64,000 nucleotides of DNA from Phyllobacterium sp. 21LDTY02-6 (GCF_023554255.2 NZ_JAMJWD020000001.1:372001-436000); one strand, 5' to 3'; shown: positions 53,196 to 63,574, numbered from the stretch's first letter. Notes: generated from the sequence alone by a model not told the origin. Translations and numbers: made by a program.

Positions 53196-54845
53196 ATGGC
53201 ACGCCAATTCATCTATCATATGGCCGGCTTGAACAAGGCCTATGGCGCCAAGAAGGTGCTCGAGAACATTCATCTGTCGTTCTATCCGGATGCGAAGATC
53301 GGCATTCTCGGGCCGAACGGCGCCGGCAAGTCGACGATTCTCAAGATCATGGCCGGCATGGACAAGGAGTTCACCGGCGAGGCCTGGCTGGCGGACGGCG
53401 CCACGGTCGGCTATCTGGCGCAGGAGCCGGTGCTGGACCCGGACAAGGACGTCATGGCCAATGTGATGGAAGGTGTCGCCGCCAAGAAGGCGATCATCGA
53501 CCGCTACAATGAATTGATGATGAATTATTCCGACGAGACCGCAGACGAGGGCGCGAGGCTGCAGGACATCATCGACAGCCAGAACCTCTGGGATCTGGAA
53601 TCGCAGGTTGAGATGGCCATGGAAGCGCTGCGCTGCCCGCCCGGCGATGCGGATGTGACCAAGCTTTCCGGCGGCGAGCGTCGCCGCGTGGCGCTGTGCA
53701 GGCTGCTCTTGTCGCAGCCGGACCTGCTGCTGCTCGACGAGCCGACCAACCATCTGGACGCGGAGACCACCGCATGGCTCGAGAAGCACCTGCGCGAATA
53801 TCCGGGCGCGGTGCTGCTCATCACCCATGATCGCTACTTCCTCGACAATGTCACGGGCTGGATCCTCGAACTCGACCGCGGCCGCGGCATTCCCTATGAA
53901 GGCAATTATTCGGCCTATCTCGAAGCCAAGGCCAAGCGCATGCAGCAGGAGGGCCGCGAAGAGGCCTCGCGCCAGAAGGCGCTGGAGCGCGAGCGGGAGT
54001 GGATTGCCGCCAGCCCCAAGGCGCGGCAGGCGAAATCCAAGGCGCGCATCCGTGCCTATGACGAACTCGTCGATGCCGCCAACGACCAGCGGCCGGGCGA
54101 TGCGCAGATCATCATTCCCGCCGGCGAGCGTCTCGGCCAGGTGGTGATCGAGGCGGAGAACCTGACGAAATCCTTTGGCGACCGGGTGCTGATCGAGAAC
54201 CTGACCTTCAAGCTGCCTCCGGGCGGCATCGTCGGCGTCATCGGGCCGAACGGCGCCGGCAAGACCACGCTGTTCAAGATGATCACCGGGCAGGAAAAGC
54301 CCGATTCCGGTGCGATCCGCATCGGCGACACGGTGCATCTCGGCTATGTCGACCAGAGCCGCGACCACCTGAAGGGCGACAAGAACGTCTGGGAGGAAAT
54401 CTCGGGCGGCAACGACATCATCAAGCTCGGCAAGCACGAGATGAACTCGCGCGCCTATGTCTCCGCCTTCAATTTCAAGGGTGGCGACCAGCAGCAGAAA
54501 GTCGGCAACCTGTCCGGCGGCCAGCGCAACCGCGTCCATCTGGCGAAGATGCTGCAATCGGGCGGCAATGTGCTGCTGCTCGACGAGCCGACCAACGATC
54601 TCGACACGGAAACATTGTCGGCGCTGGAAGATGCGCTGGAAAAATATGCCGGCTGCGCCGTCATCATCAGCCATGATCGCATGTTCCTCGACCGCCTGGC
54701 GACGCATATCCTCGCTTTCGAGGGCGACAGCCATGTGGAATGGTTCGAAGGCAATTTCGAGGAATATGAGAACGACAAGATCCGTCGCCTCGGGCCCGAC
54801 AGCGTCAATCCGAAGCGCCCGACCTACAAGCGCCTGACACGTTAG
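53196..54845 (+). CDS. ettA: Energy-dependent translational throttle protein EttA (ABC-F)
   Basis: 549 residues from [11 protein letters not shown] (GGAG at 53181). Two ATPase domains: GPNGAGKST with [16 protein letters not shown] and [14 protein letters not shown], then GPNGAGKTT with [15 protein letters not shown] and [14 protein letters not shown]. The inter-domain linker is rich in Arg/Glu (about 250-310), as in the ribosome-contacting P-site-tRNA linker. No membrane helices. It gates early translation elongation in response to ATP level. The longer upstream frame begins inside the repeat region and is not used. Confidence 0.92.
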   Translation: MARQFIYHMAGLNKAYGAKKVLENIHLSFYPDAKIGILGPNGAGKSTILKIMAGMDKEFTGEAWLADGATVGYLAQEPVLDPDKDVMANVMEGVAAKKAIIDRYNELMMNYSDETADEGARLQDIIDSQNLWDLESQVEMAMEALRCPPGDADVTKLSGGERRRVALCRLLLSQPDLLLLDEPTNHLDAETTAWLEKHLREYPGAVLLITHDRYFLDNVTGWILELDRGRGIPYEGNYSAYLEAKAKRMQQEGREEASRQKALEREREWIAASPKARQAKSKARIRAYDELVDAANDQRPGDAQIIIPAGERLGQVVIEAENLTKSFGDRVLIENLTFKLPPGGIVGVIGPNGAGKTTLFKMITGQEKPDSGAIRIGDTVHLGYVDQSRDHLKGDKNVWEEISGGNDIIKLGKHEMNSRAYVSAFNFKGGDQQQKVGNLSGGQRNRVHLAKMLQSGGNVLLLDEPTNDLDTETLSALEDALEKYAGCAVIISHDRMFLDRLATHILAFEGDSHVEWFEGNFEEYENDKIRRLGPDSVNPKRPTYKRLTR

Positions 54846-54876
54846 GATCAGCGGCGCGGAGAACGGTGGGTGCAAC

Positions 54877-55485
54877 ATGACAGACCTGTTCCACAATCCG
54901 GATGAAATCGTCCCCGCGCGCAAGATCAGCGGGCGGGTCGAGGCCCTGTTCGAAGCGCGGGGCGGGGATTTCGTCACGACGCCGGCGGCGGCGCTGCATC
55001 TCACCTTCGACGGTATCGTCGGCGATTTTCATGCCGGGCCGACCCGCCGCTCGGGCGGGCGCGAGCCCTGGTATCCGCGCGGGACGGAAATGCGCAATGA
55101 GCGCCATGTCTCGATCCTCGGCGCCGACGAGATGAGCCAGATCGCCGCCGGCATGGGTCTGGCGGAGCTGAAGAGCGAGTGGATCGGCGGCAATATGCTG
55201 CTTTCGGGCGTGCCGTCGCTTTCCATGCTGCCGCCGCGCAGCCTGATGTTCTTCGAAGGCGGCGTGACGTTGAAGGTCGATGGCCAGAATGCGCCATGCA
55301 AGGTGGCGGGCCGCTCCATCGCCGCGCATGCCGGCAGCGACGACGAACTGGCCACGGCGCTGGATTTCGTCCGCGTCTCCAAGCGCCTGCGCGGCATTGT
55401 CGCCTGGGTCGAGAAGCCCGGCACCATCCATGGCGGCGAAAAGGTCGATATCCGCCTGCCGGAACAATGGATCTACCGTGCGTAG
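54877..55485 (+). CDS. MOSC-domain protein
   Basis: 202 residues. GDFHAGPTRRSGGREPWYPRGTEMRNERHVSIL near the start and a conserved Cys in VDGQNAPCKVAGRSI (about 135) fit the MOSC domain of Moco sulfurases and YiiM/mARC-like proteins, where this Cys carries sulfur. Substrate unknown. It lies 31 bp after ettA and 15 bp before bluB on the same strand and may be co-transcribed with them. Confidence 0.82.
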   Translation: MTDLFHNPDEIVPARKISGRVEALFEARGGDFVTTPAAALHLTFDGIVGDFHAGPTRRSGGREPWYPRGTEMRNERHVSILGADEMSQIAAGMGLAELKSEWIGGNMLLSGVPSLSMLPPRSLMFFEGGVTLKVDGQNAPCKVAGRSIAAHAGSDDELATALDFVRVSKRLRGIVAWVEKPGTIHGGEKVDIRLPEQWIYRA

Positions 55486-56175
<690 letters not shown>

Positions 56176-56252
56176 GGCAGGGCGCTCATTTTTCGATTCA
56201 CGCTGTGCCCGCAAACATCTGTTTTGACGGTATTTTTATGAAGGGCGGCGCT

Positions 56253-56570
56253 CTAGGAGGCGTCTTCCTCGTCGGGATCGAGCAGGCGCGTCGCCCGCCA
56301 CTCCGTCAGCTTGCGGTTGATGGCGTCGAGCACGAAGAACCGCGCCGAATCGCGGTCATAGCCCTCGTCGCGCAAACTGTCGTAGTCCGTGTGCTGATGG
56401 CGTATATGCGCGACGGCGGCGAGCCATACGGCGATGCCGGGCGGCAGCGCCTTCATGTGCGGGGCATTGGCCGCGGCCCGGATCGGCTCCGAATCCGAAT
56501 AGGGCACCGCAGGCAGCAGCAGTGTCAGGGACTTGTTCAAGGCCCGCTGCCGGTTCGTTCCTGCGCTCAT
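56253..56570 (-). CDS. DUF2293-like small protein
   Basis: 105 residues, basic N-terminus followed by a helical domain: ALNKSLTLLLPAVPYSDSEPIRAAAN, then PPGIAVWLAAVAHIRHQHTDYDSLRDEGYDRDSARFFVLD and an acidic tail. The HTDYD-L-x-EGYDRD-ARFFV segment is the conserved core of a small rhizobial family I recall as DUF2293; its function is not known. It is divergent from the sahR-like gene with a 127-bp spacer. Confidence 0.72.
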   Translation of the reverse strand: MSAGTNRQRALNKSLTLLLPAVPYSDSEPIRAAANAPHMKALPPGIAVWLAAVAHIRHQHTDYDSLRDEGYDRDSARFFVLDAINRKLTEWRATRLLDPDEEDAS

Positions 56571-56660
56571 GCGTCATCTCCATTTCATCTGCGCCACCAT
56601 TTCAGTCGCGTCACATTTTGTCGTCAATAGCAAAAACAGCTTGCCAGCAAACCCTTTCTC

Positions 56661-56680
56661 ACATAAACATATCTTTATGT
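56661..56680. promoter_or_regulatory. Candidate SahR-type operator
   Basis: ACATAAA-CATATC-TTTATGT is a 20-bp palindrome with 18 symmetric positions, 18 bp before the chosen start of the ArsR-methyltransferase gene and overlapping an alternative ATG at 56677. Position and symmetry suggest autoregulation of the sahR-like/metF operon. That it is the SahR site is inferred from family knowledge. Confidence 0.6.
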
Positions 56681-56697
56681 CTTTTGAGGATCAGCCG

Positions 56698-57705
56698 ATG
56701 AGCCGTGGAAATCTCGATCTCGACCTGATGGTGGATACGCTGAAGGCGGCGGCCGAGCCGAGCCGCCTGCGCATTCTGGCGCTGCTTTCGCGCGGCGACC
56801 TGACCGTTTCCGACCTGACATCGATACTTGGACAGTCGCAGCCGCGCGTGTCGCGCCATTTGAAGCTCCTGTTCGAGGCCAGCCTGATCAACCGTTACCA
56901 GGAAGGGTCCTGGGCCTATTTCCGTCTCGCCGAATCGCCGATCGTCGGCGACATCGCCCGTTCGCTGCTCGAAAGGCTGGATTGCACCGATGCGCTCATC
57001 GAGCGCGACCTGGAGCGCCTTTCGGCGGTCAAGCTGCAGCGGCGGGAGCGGGCGGCCGCCTATTTCAGCGCCAATGCCTCGAGCTGGGATGCGATCCGCT
57101 CGCTGCATGTGCCGGATGGCGCGGTGGAGGAGGCGCTGCTGCGCATCGTCGGCGACAAGCCGTTTCAATCCATGCTGGACATCGGAACCGGGACGGGCCG
57201 CCTGCTCGAACTCTTCGCCCCGCTCTATCTGCGCGGTGTCGGCGTCGATATCAATCGCGACATGCTGGCGATCGCCCGTTCCAATCTCGAAAAGGCGAGC
57301 ATCGGCAATGCGCTGGTGCGCCAGGGCGATGTCTACTCCCTGCCGGTGGACCGCGAATCCTTCGATCTGGTGACGATCCACCAGGTCCTGCACTTCCTCG
57401 ACAATCCTTCGGAAGCCATTCGCGAGGCGGCGCGGGCGCTGCGGCCTGCCGGCCGGCTGCTGATCGTCGATTTCGCGCCGCACGAGCTCGAATTCCTGCG
57501 CGACAAGCATGCGCATCTGCGGCTGGGCTTCCATGACGACCAGATGCGCGACTGGCTGTCCGATGCCGGCCTGTCGCTGGAGAAGAGCACCGAGCTCGAA
57601 TCCAGGGGCAAGGACAAGCTGACCGTCAAATTATGGCTGGCGCGCGACCCGCGCCTGTTGATCGCCGATCCCGTTTCAACCTCCCGCCTCACGGAGAGTG
57701 TCTAA
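56698..57705 (+). CDS. ArsR-type regulator fused to a SAM-dependent methyltransferase domain (SahR-like)
   Basis: 335 residues from ATG 56698, which has GAGGA seven bases upstream (56677 lies within the palindrome). The N-terminal winged helix shows AAAEPSRLRILALLSRGDLTVSDL and SQPRVSRHLKLLFEASLI; the C-terminal part (about 120-325) is a class I methyltransferase with LDIGTGTGRLLELFAP and VDINRDML. SahR regulators of this layout sense S-adenosylhomocysteine and control methionine-cycle genes in proteobacteria. Its stop overlaps metF as TAATG, supporting that role. Confidence 0.82.
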   Translation: MSRGNLDLDLMVDTLKAAAEPSRLRILALLSRGDLTVSDLTSILGQSQPRVSRHLKLLFEASLINRYQEGSWAYFRLAESPIVGDIARSLLERLDCTDALIERDLERLSAVKLQRRERAAAYFSANASSWDAIRSLHVPDGAVEEALLRIVGDKPFQSMLDIGTGTGRLLELFAPLYLRGVGVDINRDMLAIARSNLEKASIGNALVRQGDVYSLPVDRESFDLVTIHQVLHFLDNPSEAIREAARALRPAGRLLIVDFAPHELEFLRDKHAHLRLGFHDDQMRDWLSDAGLSLEKSTELESRGKDKLTVKLWLARDPRLLIADPVSTSRLTESV

Positions 57706-58631
57706 TGAGTTTCTTCCGCCAGTCCCGCCGCCCCGATATCGGCGACAATATCCAGGTTTCCTTCGAGTTCTTTCCGCCGAAGACCGAGGCCATGGAAGAA
57801 CGGCTTTGGGAAACGGTGACGCGCCTCGCGCCGCTCAAGCCGGAATTCGTCTCCGTCACCTATGGCGCCGGCGGTTCCACCCGCGAGCGCACGGCGCGCA
57901 CCATCAAGCGCATCCTGACCGAGACGGATGTGAACGCCGCGGCGCACCTGACCTGCGTGGATGCGACGCGCGAGGAAGTGGACGCGGTCGTGCGCGAATT
58001 CGCTGCCATCGGCGTCAAGCGCTTCGTCGCGTTGCGCGGCGATCCTGCCGGCGGCGTCGGCACGCGCTACAGGCCCACGCCCGGCGGCTATGAGAATGGC
58101 GCCGATCTCGTCGCGGGGCTCAAGGCCTTCGCCGATTTCGACATTTCCGTTTCGGCCTATCCGGAGAAACATCCGGAGAGCCCGGATTTCGCCACCGATA
58201 TCGACATGCTGAAGCGCAAGGTCGACAATGGAGCCACACGTGCCATCACCCAGTTCTTCTTCGAGAACGACCAGTATGAGCGTTATGTGGAAAAGGTTCG
58301 CCGGGCCGGCATCTACATTCCGATCCTGCCGGGCATATTGCCGATCCATAATTTCAAGCAGGTGACGAATTTCTGCTCCAAGGCCGGCACCCATATCCCT
58401 GCCTGGCTGGCGGAACGCTTCGACGGGCTGGAAAATGACGAGCAGACCCATGCGCTGGTCGCATCGGCTGTCGCTGCCGAACAGGTGCTCGATCTGGTCG
58501 AGCGCGGCGTGCAGGATTTCCACTTCTATACGATGAACCGCGCCGATCTCGCATTCGCCATCTGCCATCTGATCGGCATCCGCCCCGAAACCAGCCCGGT
58601 CGGCGCCGCATTGGCAGGCGCTGCCGCCTGA
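57705..58631 (+). CDS. metF: Methylenetetrahydrofolate reductase
   Basis: 308 residues. VSFEFFPPKTEAMEERLWET, SVTYGAGGSTRERT, AHLTCVDATREEVD, FVALRGDPAGG, VSAYPEKHPESPD and ITQFFFENDQYERYVE are classic MetF motifs for FAD and folate binding. It reduces 5,10-methylene-THF to 5-methyl-THF for methionine synthesis. Coupled to the sahR-like gene, and followed by a strong terminator. Confidence 0.95.
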   Translation: MSFFRQSRRPDIGDNIQVSFEFFPPKTEAMEERLWETVTRLAPLKPEFVSVTYGAGGSTRERTARTIKRILTETDVNAAAHLTCVDATREEVDAVVREFAAIGVKRFVALRGDPAGGVGTRYRPTPGGYENGADLVAGLKAFADFDISVSAYPEKHPESPDFATDIDMLKRKVDNGATRAITQFFFENDQYERYVEKVRRAGIYIPILPGILPIHNFKQVTNFCSKAGTHIPAWLAERFDGLENDEQTHALVASAVAAEQVLDLVERGVQDFHFYTMNRADLAFAICHLIGIRPETSPVGAALAGAAA

Positions 58632-58666
58632 ACGGAATTTTCAGGACGCTGAAGCCCTGAAATGGA

Positions 58667-58696
58667 AAACGGCCCGGTCTTGCCACCGGGCCGTTT
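58667..58696 (+). terminator. Rho-independent terminator of sahR-metF
   Basis: AAACGGCCCGGT and ACCGGGCCGTTT form a perfect 12-bp stem with a 6-base loop, followed by a modest T-rich stretch, 35 bp after the metF stop. Confidence 0.88.
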
Positions 58697-58750
58697 CACT
58701 TTGTCTTCGCTTAACGGTCAGAGACCATCTCCATAGCGCTCTGGTTCATT

Positions 58751-58840
58751 TCACGGTATCAGTCCTACGACCATTGCACCAATAAATGCGAACGCTGCGC
58801 AGATCATAAGGACGTTCATCGATCGAGTTAGTCCCATCAT
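58751..58840 (-). CDS. 29-residue hydrophobic peptide
   Basis: Thirty codons beginning with two consecutive ATGs (MMGLTRSMNV) and ending GLIP. After a short basic head the peptide is almost wholly hydrophobic (about 9-28), a single membrane helix. CAGGAGA sits four bases before the first ATG and seven before the second, a strong ribosome-binding site. It is too short for usual gene calls. It lies convergent with metF beyond the terminator. Function unknown. Confidence 0.6.
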   Translation of the reverse strand: MMGLTRSMNVLMICAAFAFIGAMVVGLIP

Positions 58841-59146
58841 ATGTCTCCTGCGGTTAACCCCTATAACATAGCGCAAATTTGCCACAGAAAAAGCCCAAAT
58901 ATTACTGTTGTGTGACATGGCGCGAGAAATAATTTTCTACGAGGCATATAAGTTGATGATATTCAATGCATTTAGGTGGTGCGATTCCAGCGAAAAATCG
59001 CAGAAATATTCCTGAATCGAGGAATTTTTTGCGCTGCGGTATAAATCCGTGTGCGCTGCGAAGCTGCCGTTTTCAGCCACATTTTTGCCGGAATGAGGAT
59101 ACTCGCCGGCGAGCTAACCCATGGGATTTATTGCAAAGTTCATGGT
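58841..59146. other. 306-bp AT-richer intergenic region
   Basis: No gene recognised. It must hold the promoter of the 29-residue peptide gene on the minus strand near 58850-58920, which is markedly AT-rich. A small hairpin GCGATT-N9-AATCGC occurs near 58980-59000. The EamA gene ends at 59147 from the other side; no clear terminator is seen for it. Confidence 0.6.
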
Positions 59147-60076
59147 TCAACTCCGGCGCATGAGCGCTTCGATGCGTCCATCGATGACGAGCAGCCCGAT
59201 CGCGATCAGCCCCATGCCGATGAAGTCCTGCAGGGCAAGGCGCTCGCCGAGGAAAATGGTTCCAAGCAGGATGGCGCTGACCGGCACGATCAGCGTGACC
59301 AAGGAGGCGTTGGTGGCGCCGCCGGACCGGACGATGGAGAAGAAGAGTATATAGGCAAAGGCGGTCGACAGCAGGCCGAGCGCGAGGATCGCCAACCAGA
59401 CGCCGGGCGACACGCCGGAGAAATCCGCCACGCCATCATTCATGAGGACGAGCGGGATCATGATCAGCGTCGAGGCCGTCAGCTGGCCCGTGGCCGTGAC
59501 TGTCGGGGGCACCGCCTTGAACCGCTTGGCGAGGATGCTGGCCAGCGCATAGGAAAGCGTCGCGCCGATGACGGCGAGCTGCGCCCAGAGCGGCGCGCCG
59601 AAGCTGGTGCCAATGCTCGGGCCCATCATGACGATGATGCCGGCAATGCCGAGCCCGATGCCCGTCAGCTTGCGCGGCGTGGCTTTCTCGTCCGCCGTCA
59701 GCACCGTCGCCAGAAGCACGGTCCAGATCGGCGTCGTCGCGTTGAAGATCGATGCGAGCCCGGCGCCGAGCGCGGTCTGTCCGATGAAGAGCAGCGAGAA
59801 GGGGATGGCATTGTTGAGGATGCCGAGCCCGGCAAAACCGAGCACATGGCTGCGATAATCGAGAAAGCGGATGCCGCGCGCCAGCAGGAAGACCTGCAGG
59901 GCAAGAGCGGCGACGGCGACGCGGATCAGCACCAGGGTGAACGGCGGCACGAACTGCACGGCGATGCGGGCAAAGAAGAACGAGCCGCCCCAGATCGCGC
60001 CGAGAAGCAGCAGTTGCAGCCAGACATAGCCGCTCATCGTCAGCGGATTGGTCGCTCGCGTGCCGGCTGTGGACAT
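59147..60076 (-). CDS. EamA/DMT-family transporter
   Basis: 309 residues with ten predicted membrane helices in two EamA repeats: LLLLGAIWGGSFFFARIAVQFVPPFTLVLIRV begins the first and WAQLAVIGATLSYALASILAKRF the second. SIFNATTPIWTVLLA and LVTLIVPVSAILLGTIFLGERL are the conserved helix ends of each repeat. These are drug/metabolite exporters or permeases; the substrate cannot be told. It is divergent from the decarboxylase gene 115 bp away, so an amino-acid or polyamine link is possible. Confidence 0.87.
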   Translation of the reverse strand: MSTAGTRATNPLTMSGYVWLQLLLLGAIWGGSFFFARIAVQFVPPFTLVLIRVAVAALALQVFLLARGIRFLDYRSHVLGFAGLGILNNAIPFSLLFIGQTALGAGLASIFNATTPIWTVLLATVLTADEKATPRKLTGIGLGIAGIIVMMGPSIGTSFGAPLWAQLAVIGATLSYALASILAKRFKAVPPTVTATGQLTASTLIMIPLVLMNDGVADFSGVSPGVWLAILALGLLSTAFAYILFFSIVRSGGATNASLVTLIVPVSAILLGTIFLGERLALQDFIGMGLIAIGLLVIDGRIEALMRRS

Positions 60077-60191
60077 TGATTCTCTCCCAGCGAAACTGCG
60101 GCGATCCTACGAGCCTGGCCAGTGGCGCACCATCCGAATCTTGCACGAGGGGTGACTTTCGCCTGCCACGATCCCTTGCTAAGGATTGGCG

Positions 60192-61436
60192 ATGGAACAG
60201 TCAGCGCCAATGCAACGATTCGCCACCGCCCGCGATGCCGCGCTCCAACTGCGGCCCGACGAGCCCGTCTATTGCTTCCGGCCCAAGGTCCTTGTCGAGG
60301 AAGCGCATAATTTCATGGCGATGTTTCCGGGTGAAACCGCCTATGCGGTGAAGACCAATGGCGAGAACATCGTGCTGGAGACGCTGGCCCGCAACGGCGT
60401 CCATACGTTCGATGTTGCCTCGCCGGGCGAATTCGCCGCCGTGCGCCGCGTCGCGCCCGATGCGCAGATGCTCTACATGCACCCGATCAAGGCGCAATCC
60501 GACATAAGGCTGGCGCTGGAGACCTATGGCATCAGGGTTCTCGCGGCCGATCATGAGGATGAGATTGCCAAGATTACCCGCATCGTTCGCGCGCTCGACA
60601 TCGATCCCGGCAGCATCACCCTCTACATCCGGTTGCAGACCAAGGGCCATGCAGCCTACGAATTGTCGAAGAAGTTCGGCGCCGCGCCCGCCCATGCGGT
60701 GGAACTGCTGCAGCGCGCCGACAGGATCGGCTACCGCGTCGGCATCTGCTTCCATGTCGGCAGCCAGATCGAGGATCCGGATACCTATGAACGTGCGCTT
60801 CGCGCTGCCGACTGGGTGCGCAACCGCGCCGGCGTCACGCTGGCGGGCCTCGATGTGGGCGGCGGCTTTCCGGCCGAATATCGGCCCGATCCGAAGCGCA
60901 AGGGCACTGAAATGCCGGGGCTCGGGCAACTCATGTCGCGGCTGCGCAACGATATCGATGAATATGGCTTCGGCGATCTGCCGCTCGTGGCCGAGCCGGG
61001 CAGGGTAATCGTCGCCAAGGCGTTCTCGCTGATCGTGCGGGTGCTGCTGCGCAAGGGCAAGCGCCTTTATATCAATGATGGCATCTGGGCGTCGCTGTCG
61101 GATTCCTGGACCGGCAAGATCACGCTGCCGGCGCGGTTCATTCCCGATCCGGCCAAGAAGATCCGCCACGGCAATGCCGACAATGTGGTGCCGTTCCGCG
61201 TCTGCGGCGCCACCTGCGATTCGGTCGACATCCTGTCGCGGCCGTTCTGGCTGCCGGAGACGGTCGACACCGGCGACTGGATCGAGATCGGCAATATCGG
61301 CGCCTATTCGCTCTCCCTGCGCACGCGCTTCAACGGCTTCTACCCCGACACTTTCGTCGAGGTGGAGACGACATTCGAAGCGGGCGAGACGCCGGAAGGG
61401 CTGGCCTCGCTGGAGACGATGTCGCCGGGCGAATAG
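60192..61436 (+). CDS. Fold-type III PLP decarboxylase (ornithine/lysine decarboxylase-like)
   Basis: 414 residues from ATG 60192 with AAGGA six bases upstream. PLP lysine is Lys54 in AYAVKTNG; CFHVGSQ, GGGFPAEY, VAEPGRVIVAKAFSL and the substrate-site CGATCDSVDIL follow in the order seen in eukaryotic-type ornithine decarboxylase and bacterial lysine/ornithine decarboxylases. It makes putrescine or cadaverine. Standing alone, without diaminopimelate or spermidine genes, it is probably the polyamine-forming enzyme of this strain. Confidence 0.88.
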   Translation: MEQSAPMQRFATARDAALQLRPDEPVYCFRPKVLVEEAHNFMAMFPGETAYAVKTNGENIVLETLARNGVHTFDVASPGEFAAVRRVAPDAQMLYMHPIKAQSDIRLALETYGIRVLAADHEDEIAKITRIVRALDIDPGSITLYIRLQTKGHAAYELSKKFGAAPAHAVELLQRADRIGYRVGICFHVGSQIEDPDTYERALRAADWVRNRAGVTLAGLDVGGGFPAEYRPDPKRKGTEMPGLGQLMSRLRNDIDEYGFGDLPLVAEPGRVIVAKAFSLIVRVLLRKGKRLYINDGIWASLSDSWTGKITLPARFIPDPAKKIRHGNADNVVPFRVCGATCDSVDILSRPFWLPETVDTGDWIEIGNIGAYSLSLRTRFNGFYPDTFVEVETTFEAGETPEGLASLETMSPGE

Positions 61437-61445
61437 CGGCCGGGA

Positions 61446-62651
61446 TCAGAGCTTGCCGAGCAATTCGGGCGTAGGCCAGGAATCCGCCGGCAGGCCGAGG
61501 CGCAGCTGCTCGTCGCGCACCGCGTCGCGCGTCAATATGCCGAACACGCCGTCGATCTTCGGACCCATATCATGGCCGCGGGCGGCGAGCTTGTTCTGCA
61601 ACTCTTTCATCTGTTCCGGATCGAGGCCGGTTTCAGGCGTCGTCGGCGTCAGTGCCGGTGCGCCGGCGAGGCGAGTGGCGAAATAGGCGGCCGTCGTCGC
61701 ATAGATGATGGATTTGTTCCATTCGACGAAGATGTCGAAATTCGGATAGGACAGGAAGGCCGGCCCCTTGCGGCCCATGGGCAGGAGCAGCGAGGCATTG
61801 CCATTGTCCGGGCCGAGCGGGCCGTCGCGGCCGGTCACGCCCCATTCCGCCCATTTCGAATGGGGGAGGCGGTTGCTGCGGATGGCGTTCTCCCAGGGCA
61901 GGTCCCTGGTCAGCTTCACCTCTTCCAGCCATGGCTCGCCGCGCTTCCAGCCGAGGTCGCGCAGCACGCGCGCCGCCGTCATGATGGCGTCTGGCGCGCT
62001 GTTCTTCAGATCGACCTTGCCGTCGCCATCGCCATCGACGCCGCGCTCCAGATAGTCGGTCGGCAGCATCTGCATCTGGCCGATTTCGCCGGCCCATGCG
62101 CCGGTCGTCTTGGCATCGACGACGCCGCGGTCGAACAGTTTGAGAAGGGCGATCAACTGCGGCCGGAAGAGTTCGGGCCTGCGGCAGTCGAAGGAGAGGG
62201 TGAGAAGGGCGTTCAGCGTGTCGAAATCGCCCTGCACGGCGCCAAAATCGGTCTCCAGCCCCCAGAAGGAGGAGATGACCGCGCCGGGCACGCCATATTC
62301 CGTCTCGGCCTTGGCGAAAGCATCGGCATATTTCTTCAGATTGGCGGCGCCCTGCTTCAGGCGGTAATCCGAAACCATGCGCGACGAGAAGGTAAGGAAG
62401 GTCTGGTTGAAGACGCCCTGCGCCCGGTCCCGCTGCAGGACCCTGTCGTCCATGGATGCCTTCAGCAATTCGCCGAGGCCCTTGTCGGTGACGCCCGCTG
62501 CCCGGGCTTCGGCGATAAGCCCGTTGAACCATGGCTCAAGATCGCCGCCGCAGGCGGGCTTCACCGCCGGCGCTGGCGCGACCTGGTCGAGGGCGTGGGC
62601 GCCGGTAACGGCAAAGAGGGTTGCGGCGAGGGCAAGCGAAAGTCGGTTCAT
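61446..62651 (-). CDS. Lytic murein transglycosylase, MltB family, with peptidoglycan-binding domain
   Basis: 401 residues with a signal peptide (about 1-20, ending HA|LD). The catalytic Glu is Glu133 in SSFWGLETDFG; GEIGQMQMLPTDYLERGVDGDGDG is the MltB-type substrate groove and a likely calcium-like loop. Residues about 340-400 form a PG_binding_1 domain (KLAARGHDMGPKIDGVFG). It cleaves glycan strands in the periplasm to 1,6-anhydro-MurNAc products. No lipobox, so predicted soluble. Confidence 0.9.
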   Translation of the reverse strand: MNRLSLALAATLFAVTGAHALDQVAPAPAVKPACGGDLEPWFNGLIAEARAAGVTDKGLGELLKASMDDRVLQRDRAQGVFNQTFLTFSSRMVSDYRLKQGAANLKKYADAFAKAETEYGVPGAVISSFWGLETDFGAVQGDFDTLNALLTLSFDCRRPELFRPQLIALLKLFDRGVVDAKTTGAWAGEIGQMQMLPTDYLERGVDGDGDGKVDLKNSAPDAIMTAARVLRDLGWKRGEPWLEEVKLTRDLPWENAIRSNRLPHSKWAEWGVTGRDGPLGPDNGNASLLLPMGRKGPAFLSYPNFDIFVEWNKSIIYATTAAYFATRLAGAPALTPTTPETGLDPEQMKELQNKLAARGHDMGPKIDGVFGILTRDAVRDEQLRLGLPADSWPTPELLGKL

Positions 62652-62755
62652 CTGGAGGTTCTCTGTGAGGCGCGGGCGCGCGCTTGGACGCCTAATGCCC
62701 CATTATCGCATCGAGGTGAAGTCACAGAATTGCGATGCAAGTGCCGCTTGCCGCT

Positions 62756-63574
62756 TTATCGCACCTTGTTGCGCACCAGCCACTGTTTCCAGGCTTCATG
62801 GCCGCCGGCGAAGACGTTGATGTCGGCGTCGCCGCGGATGCCGGGAATGGCGCCGGTGCCGGTATATTGCCAGAACGTCCATGGATGCGGGCCGTATTTC
62901 TCGTCCGGATGGCCGGCGACCGAGCGCAGCCAGAAGGGATAGCTCGCCAATTGCCGCAGGTCGTTGTCGTCGAAGAAATCGACGGTCGTATAGATGATCG
63001 GCCGCTTGCCGTAATGGCGTTCCACCATGTCGAGGAAGGTCTGCATCTCGCGCCGGACAGTGGCTGCCTTGGGACGCAGCTTGCATGTGGGCGAGGCGGA
63101 ATTCCATTCCATGTCGAGGACCGGCGGCAGCGCGCCCGGGTCCTTCGGCACATGGCGGATGAACCAGCGCGCCTGATCCTCGGCGGAGCGGCAGAAATAA
63201 TAGAAATGATAGGCGCCGCGGGCGATGCCGACATTGCGGGCGGCAGCCCAGTTCTCGGTGAAACGATCGTCGACCCGGTCGCCGCCCTCGGTGGCCTTGA
63301 TGAAGACGAAGGAAATATTGCTCGCCCGCACTCTCTGCCAGTCGATCGTCGACTGGTATTTCGACACGTCGGTGCCGTGGACCGGGTAGTGCCAGGGCGT
63401 CTTGCCGGTCCATTCATGCGGGTCGCGGTCGCCGAAGCGCGGCGCCTTCACATTGCCCGAAGGTGCCGCGATGCGCGCCGTCGGCGAGGGTTTCGCGGCT
63501 TCCGAAAAATTATAGTCAACCGTGGTGCAGCCGCCGAGGACAAGTGTGATCAGTGCTGCTGCTATGCGTCTCAT
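62756..63574 (-). CDS. Glycoside hydrolase family 25 lysozyme, lipoprotein
   Basis: 272 residues. Lipobox LGGC with Cys16, a 40-residue linker, then the GH25 barrel: HGTDVSKYQSTIDW (catalytic-site Asp69), FVFIKATEGGD, GIARGAYHFYYF, PVLDMEWN (catalytic Glu region) and WTFWQYTGTG. It hydrolyses MurNAc-GlcNAc bonds and would be anchored to a membrane facing the periplasm. With the neighbouring MltB-type gene it forms a small cell-wall-hydrolase group, probably separately transcribed (104-bp spacer). Confidence 0.9.
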   Translation of the reverse strand: MRRIAAALITLVLGGCTTVDYNFSEAAKPSPTARIAAPSGNVKAPRFGDRDPHEWTGKTPWHYPVHGTDVSKYQSTIDWQRVRASNISFVFIKATEGGDRVDDRFTENWAAARNVGIARGAYHFYYFCRSAEDQARWFIRHVPKDPGALPPVLDMEWNSASPTCKLRPKAATVRREMQTFLDMVERHYGKRPIIYTTVDFFDDNDLRQLASYPFWLRSVAGHPDEKYGPHPWTFWQYTGTGAIPGIRGDADINVFAGGHEAWKQWLVRNKVR

